Made by a program: the position numbers and the translations under genes
Shown: positions 6,592-12,248 of the stretch, one piece after another
How the letters are laid out: every line of letters starts with the position of its first letter
Numbering within the stretch: the stretch's first letter is position 1
The notes under the pieces: model-generated
What the model saw: the letters and a program-made list of their open reading frames with translations, nothing else
What the model was told of the DNA's origin: nothing
Database searches by the model: none
From: an uncultured Kineosporia sp.
GTDB taxonomy: Bacteria; Actinomycetota; Actinomycetes; Actinomycetales; Kineosporiaceae
Assembly: GCA_937859855.1 (NCBI GenBank)
Contig: CALMAR010000128.1
Coordinates: 1-12,248, forward strand
Length of the DNA: 12,248 bases
Direction: 5' to 3'

Positions 6592-6644
6592 CATCCGGAA
6601 CTGCCGATGACCGGACGTTCTAACCACTTGACCAAGAGGTTGCG
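6592..6644 (-). other. weak tRNA D-arm-like sequence
   Basis: On the minus strand TTGGTCAAGTGGTTAGAACG resembles a tRNA D arm, preceded by seven possible acceptor bases and followed by GTCCGG with a later CCGGAT that could pair. No regular seven-base anticodon loop, T arm or acceptor complement follows, so it is not a complete tRNA gene. It may be a decayed 5' half from an element-borne tRNA, or chance. Confidence 0.2.
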
Positions 6645-6740
6645 ATTTGCAGCACAGGTATTGCATATACGACCTATTCATTACGGTTTAGAGGACATCA
6701 CTTAAATAGCTGTCTAGCAGTAATTAGGATTCTCATCCGG
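6645..6740. other. low-GC non-coding patch
   Basis: This stretch is clearly poorer in G+C than anything else in the window, with many TA-rich steps (GCATATACG, TTCATTACGG, ACTTAAATAGC, AGTAATTAGG). No reading frame with actinobacterial codon bias crosses it. It lies between the tRNA-Arg fragment and the transposase remnant, which fits the non-coding end of an acquired element. The wider interval 6309-6958 contains no gene I can support. Confidence 0.45.
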
Positions 6741-6781
6741 GTCATCGCTTGCACAAGCTGACCCCAAGCAGCTCGGTTTCG

Positions 6782-6800
6782 CGTCACAAATGATGTGACG
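6782..6800. repeat. perfect inverted repeat, operator-like
   Basis: CGTCACA (6782-6788), five bases, then TGTGACG (6794-6800): seven perfectly matched pairs of the size expected for a dimeric repressor site. No gene starts just downstream, so any regulated gene may have been lost. The smaller palindrome GCTTG-CA-CAAGC lies at 6747-6758. Confidence 0.4.
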
Positions 6801-6921
6801 GTTGGGTCGACGTAGGTTGCGAGCGGGATGTGCTTGGAATCGGGTCACGTCCATCATGTCCGGCGCTGCTGCTGAGTTGACCTCTTATAGGCATCGAGGG
6901 GCTGCGCTACGCGCGACCAAT

Positions 6922-6944
6922 CCCGCCGGGCGCTGCCCGGCGGG
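6922..6944. terminator. very stable hairpin upstream of the transposase remnant
   Basis: CCCGCCGGGC-GCT-GCCCGGCGGG is a perfect ten-pair all-G/C stem with a three-base loop. It sits directly before the first recognisable transposase codon and is followed by a C run, not a T run in either direction. It could be a terminator-like structure that shields the insertion sequence, a replication or recombination hairpin, or debris of the insertion. Confidence 0.35.
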
Positions 6945-6958
6945 GCCCCCCGGACCTC

Positions 6959-7179
6959 AGGCCGCACTGCCCCTGGCAGAACGGGAAAGCAGAACGGTTC
7001 AACCGCACCCTGCAAAACGGATGGGCCTACCGACAGATCTTAACCAACAACGCCGAACGGGCTGCCGCCCTGGCACCCTGGCTGGAGAACTACAACAACC
7101 ACCGAGCACACCACGCACTCGGCGGGCGACCCCCGATCAGCCGCGTCCCGTCACCAACGTGATGGCCGAGTACACCTAG
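6959..7179 (+). mobile_element. 3' remnant of an IS481-family transposase (truncated and frameshifted)
   Basis: From 6959 the frame reads RPHCPWQNGKAERFNRTLQN, then GWAYRQILTNNAERAAALAP, WLENYNNHRAHHALGGRPPI and SRV. This is the C-terminal part of IS481-family DDE transposases, including the third catalytic residue (Glu in NGKAERF) and the usual WL..YN..R.H..L.G.PP ending. The N-terminal helix-turn-helix and the first two catalytic Asp residues are missing. Near 7146-7152 an extra CCGTC (CGTCCCGTCACC) shifts the frame, ending it early at TGA 7160. The expected tail TNVMAEYT with TAG 7177-7179 lies in the next frame. The element is therefore dead. I could not identify its terminal inverted repeats. 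Confidence 0.85.
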
Positions 7180-7257
7180 ATGGGCAACATGATCGTTCCA
7201 GCGGTCCAGTGATGGCAGACTCTGTCGTTGAAATAGCTCAAGGGCCGTGGAGGCGAT

Positions 7258-7902
7258 GTGACAGATCGGCCACGCCTGGCACCCGCGGCTACGGTGACGG
7301 ATCTGCAGCCGCCGGCCAACGCCGAAGCCCTGATCTTCGACTGGGATGGCACGTTGGCCGACACCACAACCGCCAACTTCCTCAGCCTGCGCGACGGTCT
7401 TGGTAGGCACGGTGCCCTGTTGGAGCGTTACTGGTTCGATCGACGTACCGGCCTGTCGACCGGGGCGATGGTCGCCGAACTCGCTGCTACGCACAACGTC
7501 TCTCTCGATCCGAACGACGTCACCCAACGGCGTAACGTCGCGTTCCTCGAACGCTTCATGCACGTCGTGGAACCCGTCGCACCGGTGTTGGCAGTGGCCC
7601 AGGCCGCGCTTTTCGAAGGACGGCAGCTCGCCATCGCCACAGGCGGGACCAAGGTGAGCTTTGAGCCCACTCTCGATCGATTTGGCATCCGCGAAATGTT
7701 CGCCGTGATCGTCACCCGCGAGGACGTCGACCATGGCAAGCCCGCACCTGACCTCTTCAACCTGGCCTTGACCCGGCTCAAGGTCAGCCCACGTTCCGCC
7801 GTCGTCTACGAAGACAGCGACGAAGGAATCGAAGCGGCAGCGGCTGCAGGAATCCAGGTCATCGACGTCCGACCGATAGTCGCACCGGGGCGGCTGCCGT
7901 GA
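7258..7902 (+). CDS. HAD-superfamily (subfamily IA, beta-phosphoglucomutase/YqaB-like) phosphatase
   Basis: A 214-residue HAD hydrolase with all four motifs: the nucleophile Asp28 and acid/base Asp30 in FDWDGTLADT, Thr128 in AIATGG, Lys161 in GKPAPDLF, and the metal-binding acidic cluster VYEDSDEGIEAA (183-194). The helical cap between about 40 and 105 marks subfamily IA. The end AAGIQVIDVRPI resembles YqaB-type sugar phosphatases. It should dephosphorylate a small cytoplasmic metabolite such as a sugar phosphate; the substrate cannot be read from sequence. GTG 7258 has the ribosome site GGAGG (7249-7253) four bases upstream. The 20-residue extension before the first strand is longer than usual. 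It stands alone, downstream of the transposase remnant and within the possible integrated segment. Confidence 0.9.
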   Translation: MTDRPRLAPAATVTDLQPPANAEALIFDWDGTLADTTTANFLSLRDGLGRHGALLERYWFDRRTGLSTGAMVAELAATHNVSLDPNDVTQRRNVAFLERFMHVVEPVAPVLAVAQAALFEGRQLAIATGGTKVSFEPTLDRFGIREMFAVIVTREDVDHGKPAPDLFNLALTRLKVSPRSAVVYEDSDEGIEAAAAAGIQVIDVRPIVAPGRLP

Positions 7903-7905
7903 GAT

Positions 7906-7925
7906 ACGCCGCCCGGCGACGGCGT
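7906..7925. terminator. possible hairpin just after the HAD phosphatase gene
   Basis: ACGCCG, eight bases, CGGCGT: a six-pair stem beginning three bases after the stop codon, without a T run. It lies between this gene and the convergent small membrane-protein gene, a natural place for a terminator. Confidence 0.3.
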
Positions 7926-8059
7926 GCGGACACTCTAGGACGGGAACATGACGACAACGCCCAGCAGAGACACCGTACGACGTCAACCAGGCCATCCTTA
8001 TGCAGGAGGTCACAGGGCATATCCGCCACCAACCATTATCGAGGCTCGGGATTCAGCGG

Positions 8060-8329
8060 CTACGAGGCCGGCGGCGGAGGGTCTCGATCGGTCTTGAGCG
8101 TGAGATAGACGATCAACAGAATCCCCAGAGCCAGGACCGGCGCGCCCAACAGGATCGCAGCGCTGAAGACGTAGGCGCCCGGGAATCCACCTGCCAGCAC
8201 CCAGACCAACGCAGCAACTAGGCACCGCCGACCTGTGAGTGGCCACCTCGTGACAAGTGGAACAACAACGACGACAACCGCGAGGGCAAAGTTCAGAGCC
8301 GACCACGGAAGACCGCCCGAGAGGTACAC
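8060..8329 (-). CDS. small hypothetical membrane protein
   Basis: An 89-residue hydrophobic protein with three predicted transmembrane helices: about 12-28 (FALAVVVVVVPLV), 35-53 (CLVAALVWVLAGG, PGAYVF) and 56-77 (AAILLGAPVLALGILLIVYL). It ends in a short cytoplasmic-looking tail of charged and proline residues (TLKTDRDPPPPAS). GTG 8329 is the only standard start in frame, with a poor ribosome site. The frame is open about 25 codons further upstream to a TAG (RLAEEVVLDRAVLRRLAPPE), which looks coding too. A good GGAGG lies right after the stop of the preceding frameshifted gene, but no start codon follows it at useful spacing, so the gene may have lost its original start. I recognise no family. 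Confidence 0.5.
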   Translation of the reverse strand: MYLSGGLPWSALNFALAVVVVVVPLVTRWPLTGRRCLVAALVWVLAGGFPGAYVFSAAILLGAPVLALGILLIVYLTLKTDRDPPPPAS

Positions 8330-8381
8330 GTTCTCGGGCGGGGCCAGGCGGCGAAGAACCGCTCGGTCGAGTACGACCTCC

Positions 8382-8610
8382 TCAGCCAGCCTGGTAAACG
8401 ACTACCTGCAGGGCACCTCGCCCGGTGATCTGGACGTTCCCGTTCCACGCCGGCGGCCGGAACGTCTGCGAGTAGAGGGCCAGCCGAGCAGCGTCGAGCT
8501 GCCCCGCTGAGCTTCCTGGCTCACCACCCGCTCCAACGCGTGGGCGATTACGATCGCCTCGTCCTTAAGCACGGCGGCGACTCGATAGCAACCTCCTGCC
8601 GCCCCGTTTC
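8382..8610 (-). pseudogene. frameshifted gene fragment of unknown function
   Basis: One frame reads YRVAAVLKDEAIVIAHALER and VVSQEAQRG. A second frame continues QLDAARLALYSQTFRPPAWN, GNVQITGRGALQVVVYQAG and TGA at 8384-8382. Both look like true protein with good codon bias. They would join exactly if the G run at the junction (GCGGGGCAG on the minus strand, about 8511-8514) had one more G. This is therefore a one-base frameshift, either real decay or a homopolymer sequencing error. Upstream of about 8610 no frame is convincing. The stop is followed at once by GGAGG and the small membrane-protein frame, so the two were probably one operon. I recognise no family. Confidence 0.45.
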
Positions 8611-8628
8611 CAATTCCCGACCATCGGG

Positions 8629-8862
8629 TCAGGTGCCCGGCGCGAGCGGCTCCGGCCACCTGGCTTGCTTGCATCCGTCTCCATGCGTGGCTGGTTGACA
8701 CATGCAGGCCGCGGCCTGAGGCAAGCGGGGGCAGGCATTCAGCGCCAAGCACACGCCGACAAGAACCATGGCGGTGTGCCGATCGCCTCTTTGAAACCAG
8801 GCAGAAACCCAGCTTTGAGCAGTTTCGGCGTCGGCGGCCGGGATCAGGACGTATGACTCCAT
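8629..8862 (-). CDS. doubtful small hypothetical protein
   Basis: A 77-residue frame from ATG 8862, overlapping the last 19 bases of the cupin gene in a different phase. The first 45 residues (MESYVLIPAADAETAQSWVS, AWFQRGDRHTAMVLVGVCLA) look protein-like, with an amphipathic start and a short hydrophobic helix. The later part is rich in Cys, Pro and His and unconvincing. Third-position G+C is only moderate. It may be the start of a gene whose remainder is the frameshifted fragment at 8382-8610. No family is recognised. Confidence 0.3.
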   Translation of the reverse strand: MESYVLIPAADAETAQSWVSAWFQRGDRHTAMVLVGVCLALNACPRLPQAAACMCQPATHGDGCKQARWPEPLAPGT

Positions 8863-9200
8863 TCGGGTTTACCACCGGCCGCGTTGGAGGTCACGTCGGG
8901 CCCGATAAGGACGAACCGGACCTCCTCAGTCGCCTGCGGGCAGTGCTCCACACCCCGCGGCACGGCGAACAGGTCTCCTGGTCCGAGGTCGACATTGCCG
9001 TCGCGCAACTGGATGGTCAGCTGACCCTCAAGGATGAGGTAGGTCTCGTCCTGGTCATCATGGGCGTGCCAGTTCGTCGAGCCGATGCCCTTGGCCACCT
9101 TGAACAGGTTGCCATTGGCCTCCAAGAGCACCTGTTGCGACCAGAACTCCTGCAGGTTCGCCGCGCTATCGAAGACGTTGCGTTTCTCCATGGCAGCCAT
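8844..9200 (-). CDS. single-domain cupin protein
   Basis: A 118-residue small cupin. Cupin motif 1 is NWHAHDDQDETYLILEGQLT, providing His45, His47 and Glu52. Motif 2 is LGPGDLFAVPRGVEHCPQA, providing His86, so a complete 3-His/1-Glu metal site is present. Members of this compact group bind a metal; some are mannose-6-phosphate-isomerase-like or dioxygenase-like, but most have no proven activity, so no reaction is assigned. ATG 9200 is the longest start; ATG 9191 (MEKRN) aligns better with how I remember relatives beginning and could be the true start. It is divergent from the FtrA-like regulator with only 43 bases between the starts, which suggests it is that regulator's target. Confidence 0.87.
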   Translation of the reverse strand: MAAMEKRNVFDSAANLQEFWSQQVLLEANGNLFKVAKGIGSTNWHAHDDQDETYLILEGQLTIQLRDGNVDLGPGDLFAVPRGVEHCPQATEEVRFVLIGPDVTSNAAGGKPEWSHTS

Positions 9201-9231
9201 CTTCGTGGCCGAGGCCAGAAATTGTGAGTGC

Positions 9232-9243
9232 TATAAATGGCGC
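9232..9243 (+). promoter_or_regulatory. -10 box of a probable leaderless promoter for the AraC-type regulator
   Basis: TATAAA at 9232-9237 is followed by six bases and then ATG 9244, so transcription would begin at or next to the start codon. No ribosome binding site precedes that ATG, as expected for a leaderless actinobacterial message. No clear -35 box is visible, which fits an activator-dependent or weak promoter. Confidence 0.4.
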
Positions 9244-10233
9244 ATGTCGCAACGTTTGTCGCAGTCGCCACCGTCGATCGCGATCCTGGTCGACGACGGT
9301 TCGAACCCGTTTGAGTTCGCGTGCGCATGTGAGGTGTTCGCCGCTCGCAGACGCACAGAGATCGGCTTCGAGCTCTACGCGACCCGTCTGGTAACCGCGA
9401 CACGGTCCGTCCGTGTGCGCGACGGCTTGTTCACGATCAGTGGTGCCGCTGGGCTTTCCGAGCTGGATACTGCCCACACAATCGTGGTACCGAACCGTCC
9501 AGAGACCCACACATCCAATCGCCGCTCCGTTCTGGCCGCTCTGGTTCAGGCCCACCAGCGCGGAGCACGGCTCGTCGGGCTGTGCACCGGCGCCTACACC
9601 CTCGCCGAAGCAGGTCTTCTCGATGGACGCCCGGCCACCGTCCACTGGCAACTCGCAGACGACTTCAGGTTACGGTTCCCTGATGTCGACCTGCGGCCCA
9701 ACGAGCTGTTCGTTGACGACGGTGACCTGCTCACGTCGGCCGGCAGCGCGGCCGCACTCGACCTGGCTCTGCACATCGTTCGCAGCGACTACGGCGCCCA
9801 CATCGCTAACTTCGTGAGCCGGCGGTTGGTGTTCGCCGGCTTCCGCGACGGCGGCCAACAGCAATTCATCGACACGCCCGTACCCGCCACCGGCCGGGCA
9901 CCACTTTCCGAAACGCTGCAATGGGCTCGCGAACGACTTGACCAACAGGTAAGCGTGAGCGACCTAGCCCATCACGCGGCTAGCAGCACCGCGACATTGC
10001 ACCGGCGATTCCGGCGGCAACTCGGCACAACCCCCCTCGCCTGGCTCAACGCCGAACGAGTGCACCTGGCTCTACGCCTCCTCGAGAGCGAGCAAGCACC
10101 CATGACAGAGATCGCCCGACGGACCGGCCTAGGTACCACCGCACACCTCCGCGCACGGGTCAAGCAGCACACCGGCCTATCGCCGAACGCCTACCGAAAG
10201 CACTGGGCAACACCGACCCGCAACCCCATCTGA
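9244..10233 (+). CDS. FtrA-like transcriptional regulator (DJ-1/PfpI GATase1-like domain plus AraC helix-turn-helix)
   Basis: A 329-residue protein. Residues about 10-190 form a DJ-1/PfpI-type glutamine-amidotransferase-like domain (SIAILVDDGSNPFEFACACE; the elbow LVGLCTGAYTLAEAGLLDGR with Cys114; ATVHW; then LLTSAGSAAALDLALHIV). Residues about 221-325 form the AraC double helix-turn-helix (SVSDLAHHAASSTATLHRRF, then MTEIARRTGLGTTAHLRARV and GLSPNAYRKHW). The domain order is that of GlxA/FtrA regulators, in which the amidotransferase-like part senses a ligand instead of catalysing. ATG 9244 is preferred over the longer frame from 9085, which would run antisense through the cupin gene. It is divergent from the cupin gene, so activation of that gene is the simplest role. 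The ligand is unknown. Confidence 0.92.
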   Translation: MSQRLSQSPPSIAILVDDGSNPFEFACACEVFAARRRTEIGFELYATRLVTATRSVRVRDGLFTISGAAGLSELDTAHTIVVPNRPETHTSNRRSVLAALVQAHQRGARLVGLCTGAYTLAEAGLLDGRPATVHWQLADDFRLRFPDVDLRPNELFVDDGDLLTSAGSAAALDLALHIVRSDYGAHIANFVSRRLVFAGFRDGGQQQFIDTPVPATGRAPLSETLQWARERLDQQVSVSDLAHHAASSTATLHRRFRRQLGTTPLAWLNAERVHLALRLLESEQAPMTEIARRTGLGTTAHLRARVKQHTGLSPNAYRKHWATPTRNPI

Positions 10234-10410
10234 AGCACCAGCAGCGATCACCGACCTGCCGCCGGCACTCCCGTAGAGCGGCCTCGCCTCGAAGGCCCGT
10301 TCTCGATCACGGTGCACCGCCAGTCCTCACGCAGGATCACGATCGCATCGCTTGACATTCAACAGCTCCCTCACCGGCACCTGAGCGAAGCCACGAATCG
10401 GGCATGGGGA

Positions 10411-10540
10411 TCATAACGATCGACGCCATTCGATGCCGATGCCGCCGCCCATCGGAGTTGAAGCCAGGATCTGCACATTCGAGTGCCGCCTGACGCCAAT
10501 GCGCTGTCCGGAACTGCCGCAGACCGTGCGGCCCCCGGTC
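10411..10540 (-). pseudogene. possible remnant of a sensor-kinase C terminus
   Basis: Two minus-strand frames give fragments DRGPHGLRQFR and then RIGVRRHSNVQILASTPMGG, GIGIEWRRSL, TGA 10413-10411. Together they resemble the last ATP-binding motifs of NarL-type histidine kinases (RG..GLRER, then an STPGGGT.IEW ending). A frame change between them would be needed, and codon bias is weak. The remainder of 10234-10704 holds no gene I can support. Confidence 0.2.
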
Positions 10541-10574
10541 GTGAGGAGGCGTGACGGCTGATGGGATGTGGTAT

Positions 10575-10607
10575 CACGAACCCGGGCTTATCTGACCGGG
10601 GAACGTG
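10575..10607. repeat. imperfect 33-base inverted repeat
   Basis: CACG-AA-CCCGG, ten bases (GCTTATCTGA), CCGGG-GAA-CGTG: nine matched pairs interrupted by an A-rich mismatch on each arm. It lies in the otherwise empty interval between the AraC-type and TetR genes. It could be a bidirectional terminator for these converging genes or the scar of an insertion sequence end. Confidence 0.3.
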
Positions 10608-10704
10608 AGTACTTGACCATGAGAGCGCCGGGGTCTCCTCTTGCGACGCGCGTCACGCGGCCGGTCGGTGTTGGTCCACGGTCTGCAGACTCGGCGACCC
10701 TTCG

Positions 10705-11319
10705 CTAACGCGTCGCTTGTCTCTCTGGCCCTCGTGGCGCTGCCATTCGACGCGCCGCGTCGACGGTGAACGCGCGGCGTCGCGCCAGTTCGTCAACGTC
10801 GTCGGAGCTGGCGCCGGTGATCATCTCGGCTAGCTGAGGGACGGTCTGCCACCAGGCGGCGAGGGCGATGAGGGCGAACACGAGGTGCGCGGGACTGACG
10901 ACTGGATCGAGTTGACCTGATTCTTGCGCGTGAGCGAACCGCTCGACCTTTTCTCGGTAGTGAACGGCCCGTTCGTCCACATTGGCGGCGGGCCTGTGTT
11001 GCAGCCCCTCCCACTGCAGAAGCCGTCCGAGTTCAGGATGCGCCGCGTGGTAGTCGAAGGTCGCTCCGACGAATTGGCCGACGTCGTCGAGACCAACCCC
11101 TGTGAGTCGGATCGCCGCAGCGAGTTTCTCGAGCTCGGTGGCCAGCACGAGGTCCCAGAGGGAGTCCTTATCGCCGAAGTAGCTATAGAGGCGCTCGCGG
11201 TTGACTCCGGCTCGCTCAGTGATGGCGGCGATGCTCGTGCCGTCAAGACCGTGGTCGGCGAACTCGATGAGGGCTGCCTCGCGCAACCGACGTCGGGTCG
11301 CGTCCGTGTCCCAAGCCAT
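10705..11319 (-). CDS. TetR/AcrR-family transcriptional repressor
   Basis: A 204-residue TetR protein. The N-terminal helix-turn-helix covers about 9-55, with RRRLREAALIEFADHGLDGT, SIAAITERAGVNRERLYSYF and GDKDSLW closely following the family pattern. The rest is the helical ligand-binding and dimer domain, with Trp-rich segments (LLQWEG; ALAAWWQTVPQLAEM) that suggest a hydrophobic ligand pocket. ATG 11319 has no ribosome site, but TACTCT at 11330-11325 lies five bases before it, so it is probably leaderless. It is divergent from the SDR gene across 58 bases that contain a palindrome overlapping both promoters. Repression of the SDR gene and of itself is the straightforward inference. Confidence 0.93.
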   Translation of the reverse strand: MAWDTDATRRRLREAALIEFADHGLDGTSIAAITERAGVNRERLYSYFGDKDSLWDLVLATELEKLAAAIRLTGVGLDDVGQFVGATFDYHAAHPELGRLLQWEGLQHRPAANVDERAVHYREKVERFAHAQESGQLDPVVSPAHLVFALIALAAWWQTVPQLAEMITGASSDDVDELARRRAFTVDAARRMAAPRGPERQATR

Positions 11320-11324
11320 GCGTC

Positions 11325-11353
11325 AGAGTACCCCGACACGCTTTCCAACTCCA
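11325..11353 (-). promoter_or_regulatory. predicted leaderless promoter of the TetR gene
   Basis: TACTCT (11330-11325, TANNNT type) ends five bases before ATG 11319. TTGGAG, 18 bases further upstream (about 11354-11349), can serve as -35 box and falls inside the left half-site of the palindrome at 11348-11369, so bound TetR would block it. Confidence 0.45.
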
Positions 11354-11369
11354 ACATTGTAGTTGTAGT
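11348..11369. promoter_or_regulatory. TetR operator candidate (22-base palindrome)
   Basis: Half-sites ACTCCAAC (11348-11355) and GTTGTAGT (11362-11369) are inverted copies matching at seven of eight positions, separated by ATTGTA. Size and layout are typical of TetR-family operators. It covers the -35 region of the tetR gene and touches the -10 box of the SDR gene, so a single dimer could repress both. Confidence 0.65.
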
Positions 11370-11377
11370 CTGGGTCC
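11366..11377 (+). promoter_or_regulatory. -10 box of the leaderless SDR promoter
   Basis: TAGTCT (11366-11371) matches TANNNT and is followed by six bases and ATG 11378; no ribosome site precedes that ATG. TTTCCA at 11342-11347 with an 18-base spacer is the best -35 candidate. Confidence 0.5.
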
Positions 11378-12133
11378 ATGACAGATGTGGGACGGCTGCC
11401 TGAGCCTGTGCAGCCAGCGGCTGGCACCTCGGCACTGGTGACGGGGGCCAACACCGGTATTGGTTTCGAGATCGCGAAGCAGCTGCTCGCCGCCGGAATC
11501 TCGGTCTGGGTGGCCGCGCGTAGGCTCGACAAGAGCGCGGCAGCGGTCTCGGTCCTCGGTGACGGCGCGCGAATGCTGCAGCTGGACGTCACGGACCCCG
11601 ACTCGGTTTCAGACGCCGCAGCTCACGTCGCTGAACTCGACATTTTGGTCAATAACGCCGGCATCAACCCCGGGCAGGATGACATCTGGTCGGCGTCGCT
11701 CGATCAGGTCCGCAGCGCCTACGAGACGAACCTGTTCGGTCTGGTCACCGTGACCCAGGCTCTGTTGCCCGCGCTGCATGCCTCGGCGCATCCCCGCATC
11801 GTCAACATCTCCAGCGGCACCGGCTCGCTGACCTGGAACTCGGGACCGAACCCTCAGTTCGACTGGGAGCGCGTCCAGGGCAGCGGCCTGGCCTACCGGA
11901 CGTCGAAGACGGCTGCGAACGCCGTCACCCTACTGACAGCGCAAACCCTCGGCGACCGCTTCAAGGTCAACGCTCTGGCGCCCGGTCTTCGCCGAACCAA
12001 CCTCGTGCCCGGCATGACCGTCGGTGGCGACCCAGGTGAGGCCGCTGCAGGAGCGGTGCGCCTGGCGCTGCTGCCCGACGACGGTCCGACCGGCGCCCTC
12101 TGGTCCTTCGACGGCACCCGCGCCCCCTGGTAG
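11378..12133 (+). CDS. short-chain dehydrogenase/reductase (SDR), classical type
   Basis: A 251-residue classical SDR. The cofactor motif TGANTGIG is at 22-29. AARR with Arg48 and Arg49 at the end of strand 2 favours NADP(H). LDVTD has Asp70, NNAG is at 92-95, and the catalytic Asn118 lies in YETNLFG. The catalytic Ser is in NISSGTGS (144-151), with Tyr173 and Lys177 in AYRTSKTAAN. A long insertion between Ser and Tyr (WNSGPNPQFDWERVQGSG) makes this segment longer than in many SDRs and may shape the substrate pocket. It should oxidise or reduce a carbonyl or alcohol substrate; its identity is not readable. Divergent TetR and the palindrome suggest induction by the substrate or a related toxic carbonyl. 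The quinone-oxidoreductase-like gene starts 48 bases downstream, so the two may be cotranscribed. Confidence 0.93.
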   Translation: MTDVGRLPEPVQPAAGTSALVTGANTGIGFEIAKQLLAAGISVWVAARRLDKSAAAVSVLGDGARMLQLDVTDPDSVSDAAAHVAELDILVNNAGINPGQDDIWSASLDQVRSAYETNLFGLVTVTQALLPALHASAHPRIVNISSGTGSLTWNSGPNPQFDWERVQGSGLAYRTSKTAANAVTLLTAQTLGDRFKVNALAPGLRRTNLVPGMTVGGDPGEAAAGAVRLALLPDDGPTGALWSFDGTRAPW

Positions 12134-12181
12134 ACGACACGGCGATATCCACTCCACATCGACATATCCGAAGGGGCTAAA

Positions 12182-12248
12182 GTGCGCGCAGTTCAGATTT
12201 TCCGCCCCGGCTGTCCCGAAGTCCTCGAGATCGGCCACGTCGCATCGC
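12182..12248 (+). CDS. N terminus of a quinone-oxidoreductase/zinc-alcohol-dehydrogenase-like (MDR) enzyme (3' end outside window)
   Basis: GTG 12182 has the ribosome site AAGGGG (12171-12176) five bases upstream. The 22 visible residues, MRAVQIFRPGCPEVLEIGHV and AS, match the first strand of the medium-chain reductase superfamily, in which quinone oxidoreductases typically begin MRAVxxxxxGGPEVLE. Such enzymes reduce quinones or enones with NADPH. The gene runs off the right edge. It follows the SDR gene in the same direction, consistent with a TetR-controlled pair of reductases. Confidence 0.75.
   Translation, partial: MRAVQIFRPGCPEVLEIGHVAS

Noticed and set aside
5604..6635. 343-codon minus-strand frame opposite the diguanylate cyclase
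   Set aside because: It is antisense to the GGDEF domain, and its first part reads through the tRNA fragment.
6406..6644. A complete or interrupted tRNA gene made from the tRNA-Arg half and the D-arm-like sequence
   Set aside because: The acceptor strands do not match (GCGCCGG is needed) and the anticodon arm cannot be completed, so the two pieces are not halves of one gene.
7090..8013. 307-codon minus-strand frame opposite the HAD gene
   Set aside because: The plus strand carries all four HAD motifs in order; this frame is its antisense shadow.
10371..10577. 68-codon minus-strand ORF
   Set aside because: Ser/Arg/Ala-rich, with no motif and weak codon bias; a neighbouring frame looks more protein-like.
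1..12248. CRISPR array, toxin-antitoxin pair, phage structural genes or known defence systems
   Set aside because: No regularly spaced repeats and no proteins of such families were seen on either strand.

Overview
The window is GC-rich DNA (roughly two thirds G+C by eye, strong G/C preference at third codon positions, frequent GTG starts, probable leaderless transcripts with a -10 box six to seven bases before the start codon). This points to an actinomycete; I cannot name the genus. It looks like an accessory or recently rearranged chromosomal region: intact catabolic and regulatory genes alternate with truncated, frameshifted and fused remnants.

Left part (1-4628): the end of a TetR-like regulator and a decayed reading frame come first. 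Then follows a dicarboxylyl-CoA catabolic locus. On the minus strand, from 3736 down to 498, lie a class III CoA transferase closely resembling 2-methylfumaryl-CoA isomerase (Mct), a chimeric scar joining the start of a second CoA transferase to the end of an acyl-CoA dehydrogenase, a CitE-type lyase and a GntR/HutC regulator. Divergently transcribed at 3798 is an HTD2/MaoC-like hydratase. Mct, hydratase and lyase together would turn mesaconyl-C1-CoA into mesaconyl-C4-CoA, then citramalyl-CoA, then acetyl-CoA plus pyruvate. The two deleted genes would fit the preceding steps (CoA activation and dehydrogenation, for example of methylsuccinate). The divergent promoter region carries repeated TTGTA/TACAA half-sites, a likely operator for the GntR protein.

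Middle part (4800-8329): a cytoplasmic GAF-GAF-GGDEF diguanylate cyclase, then a 950-base non-genic stretch. This stretch holds the 3' half of a tRNA-Arg(ACG) gene (a probable attachment-site scar), a low-GC patch, two strong inverted repeats and a decayed IS481-family transposase end. A HAD phosphatase and a small three-helix membrane protein follow.

Right part (8382-12248): a frameshifted unknown gene and a doubtful small ORF; a cupin protein divergent from a GATase1/AraC (FtrA-like) regulator; a mostly empty interval with a weak kinase-like remnant; a TetR/SDR divergent pair sharing a clear palindromic operator; and the first codons of a quinone-oxidoreductase-like gene.
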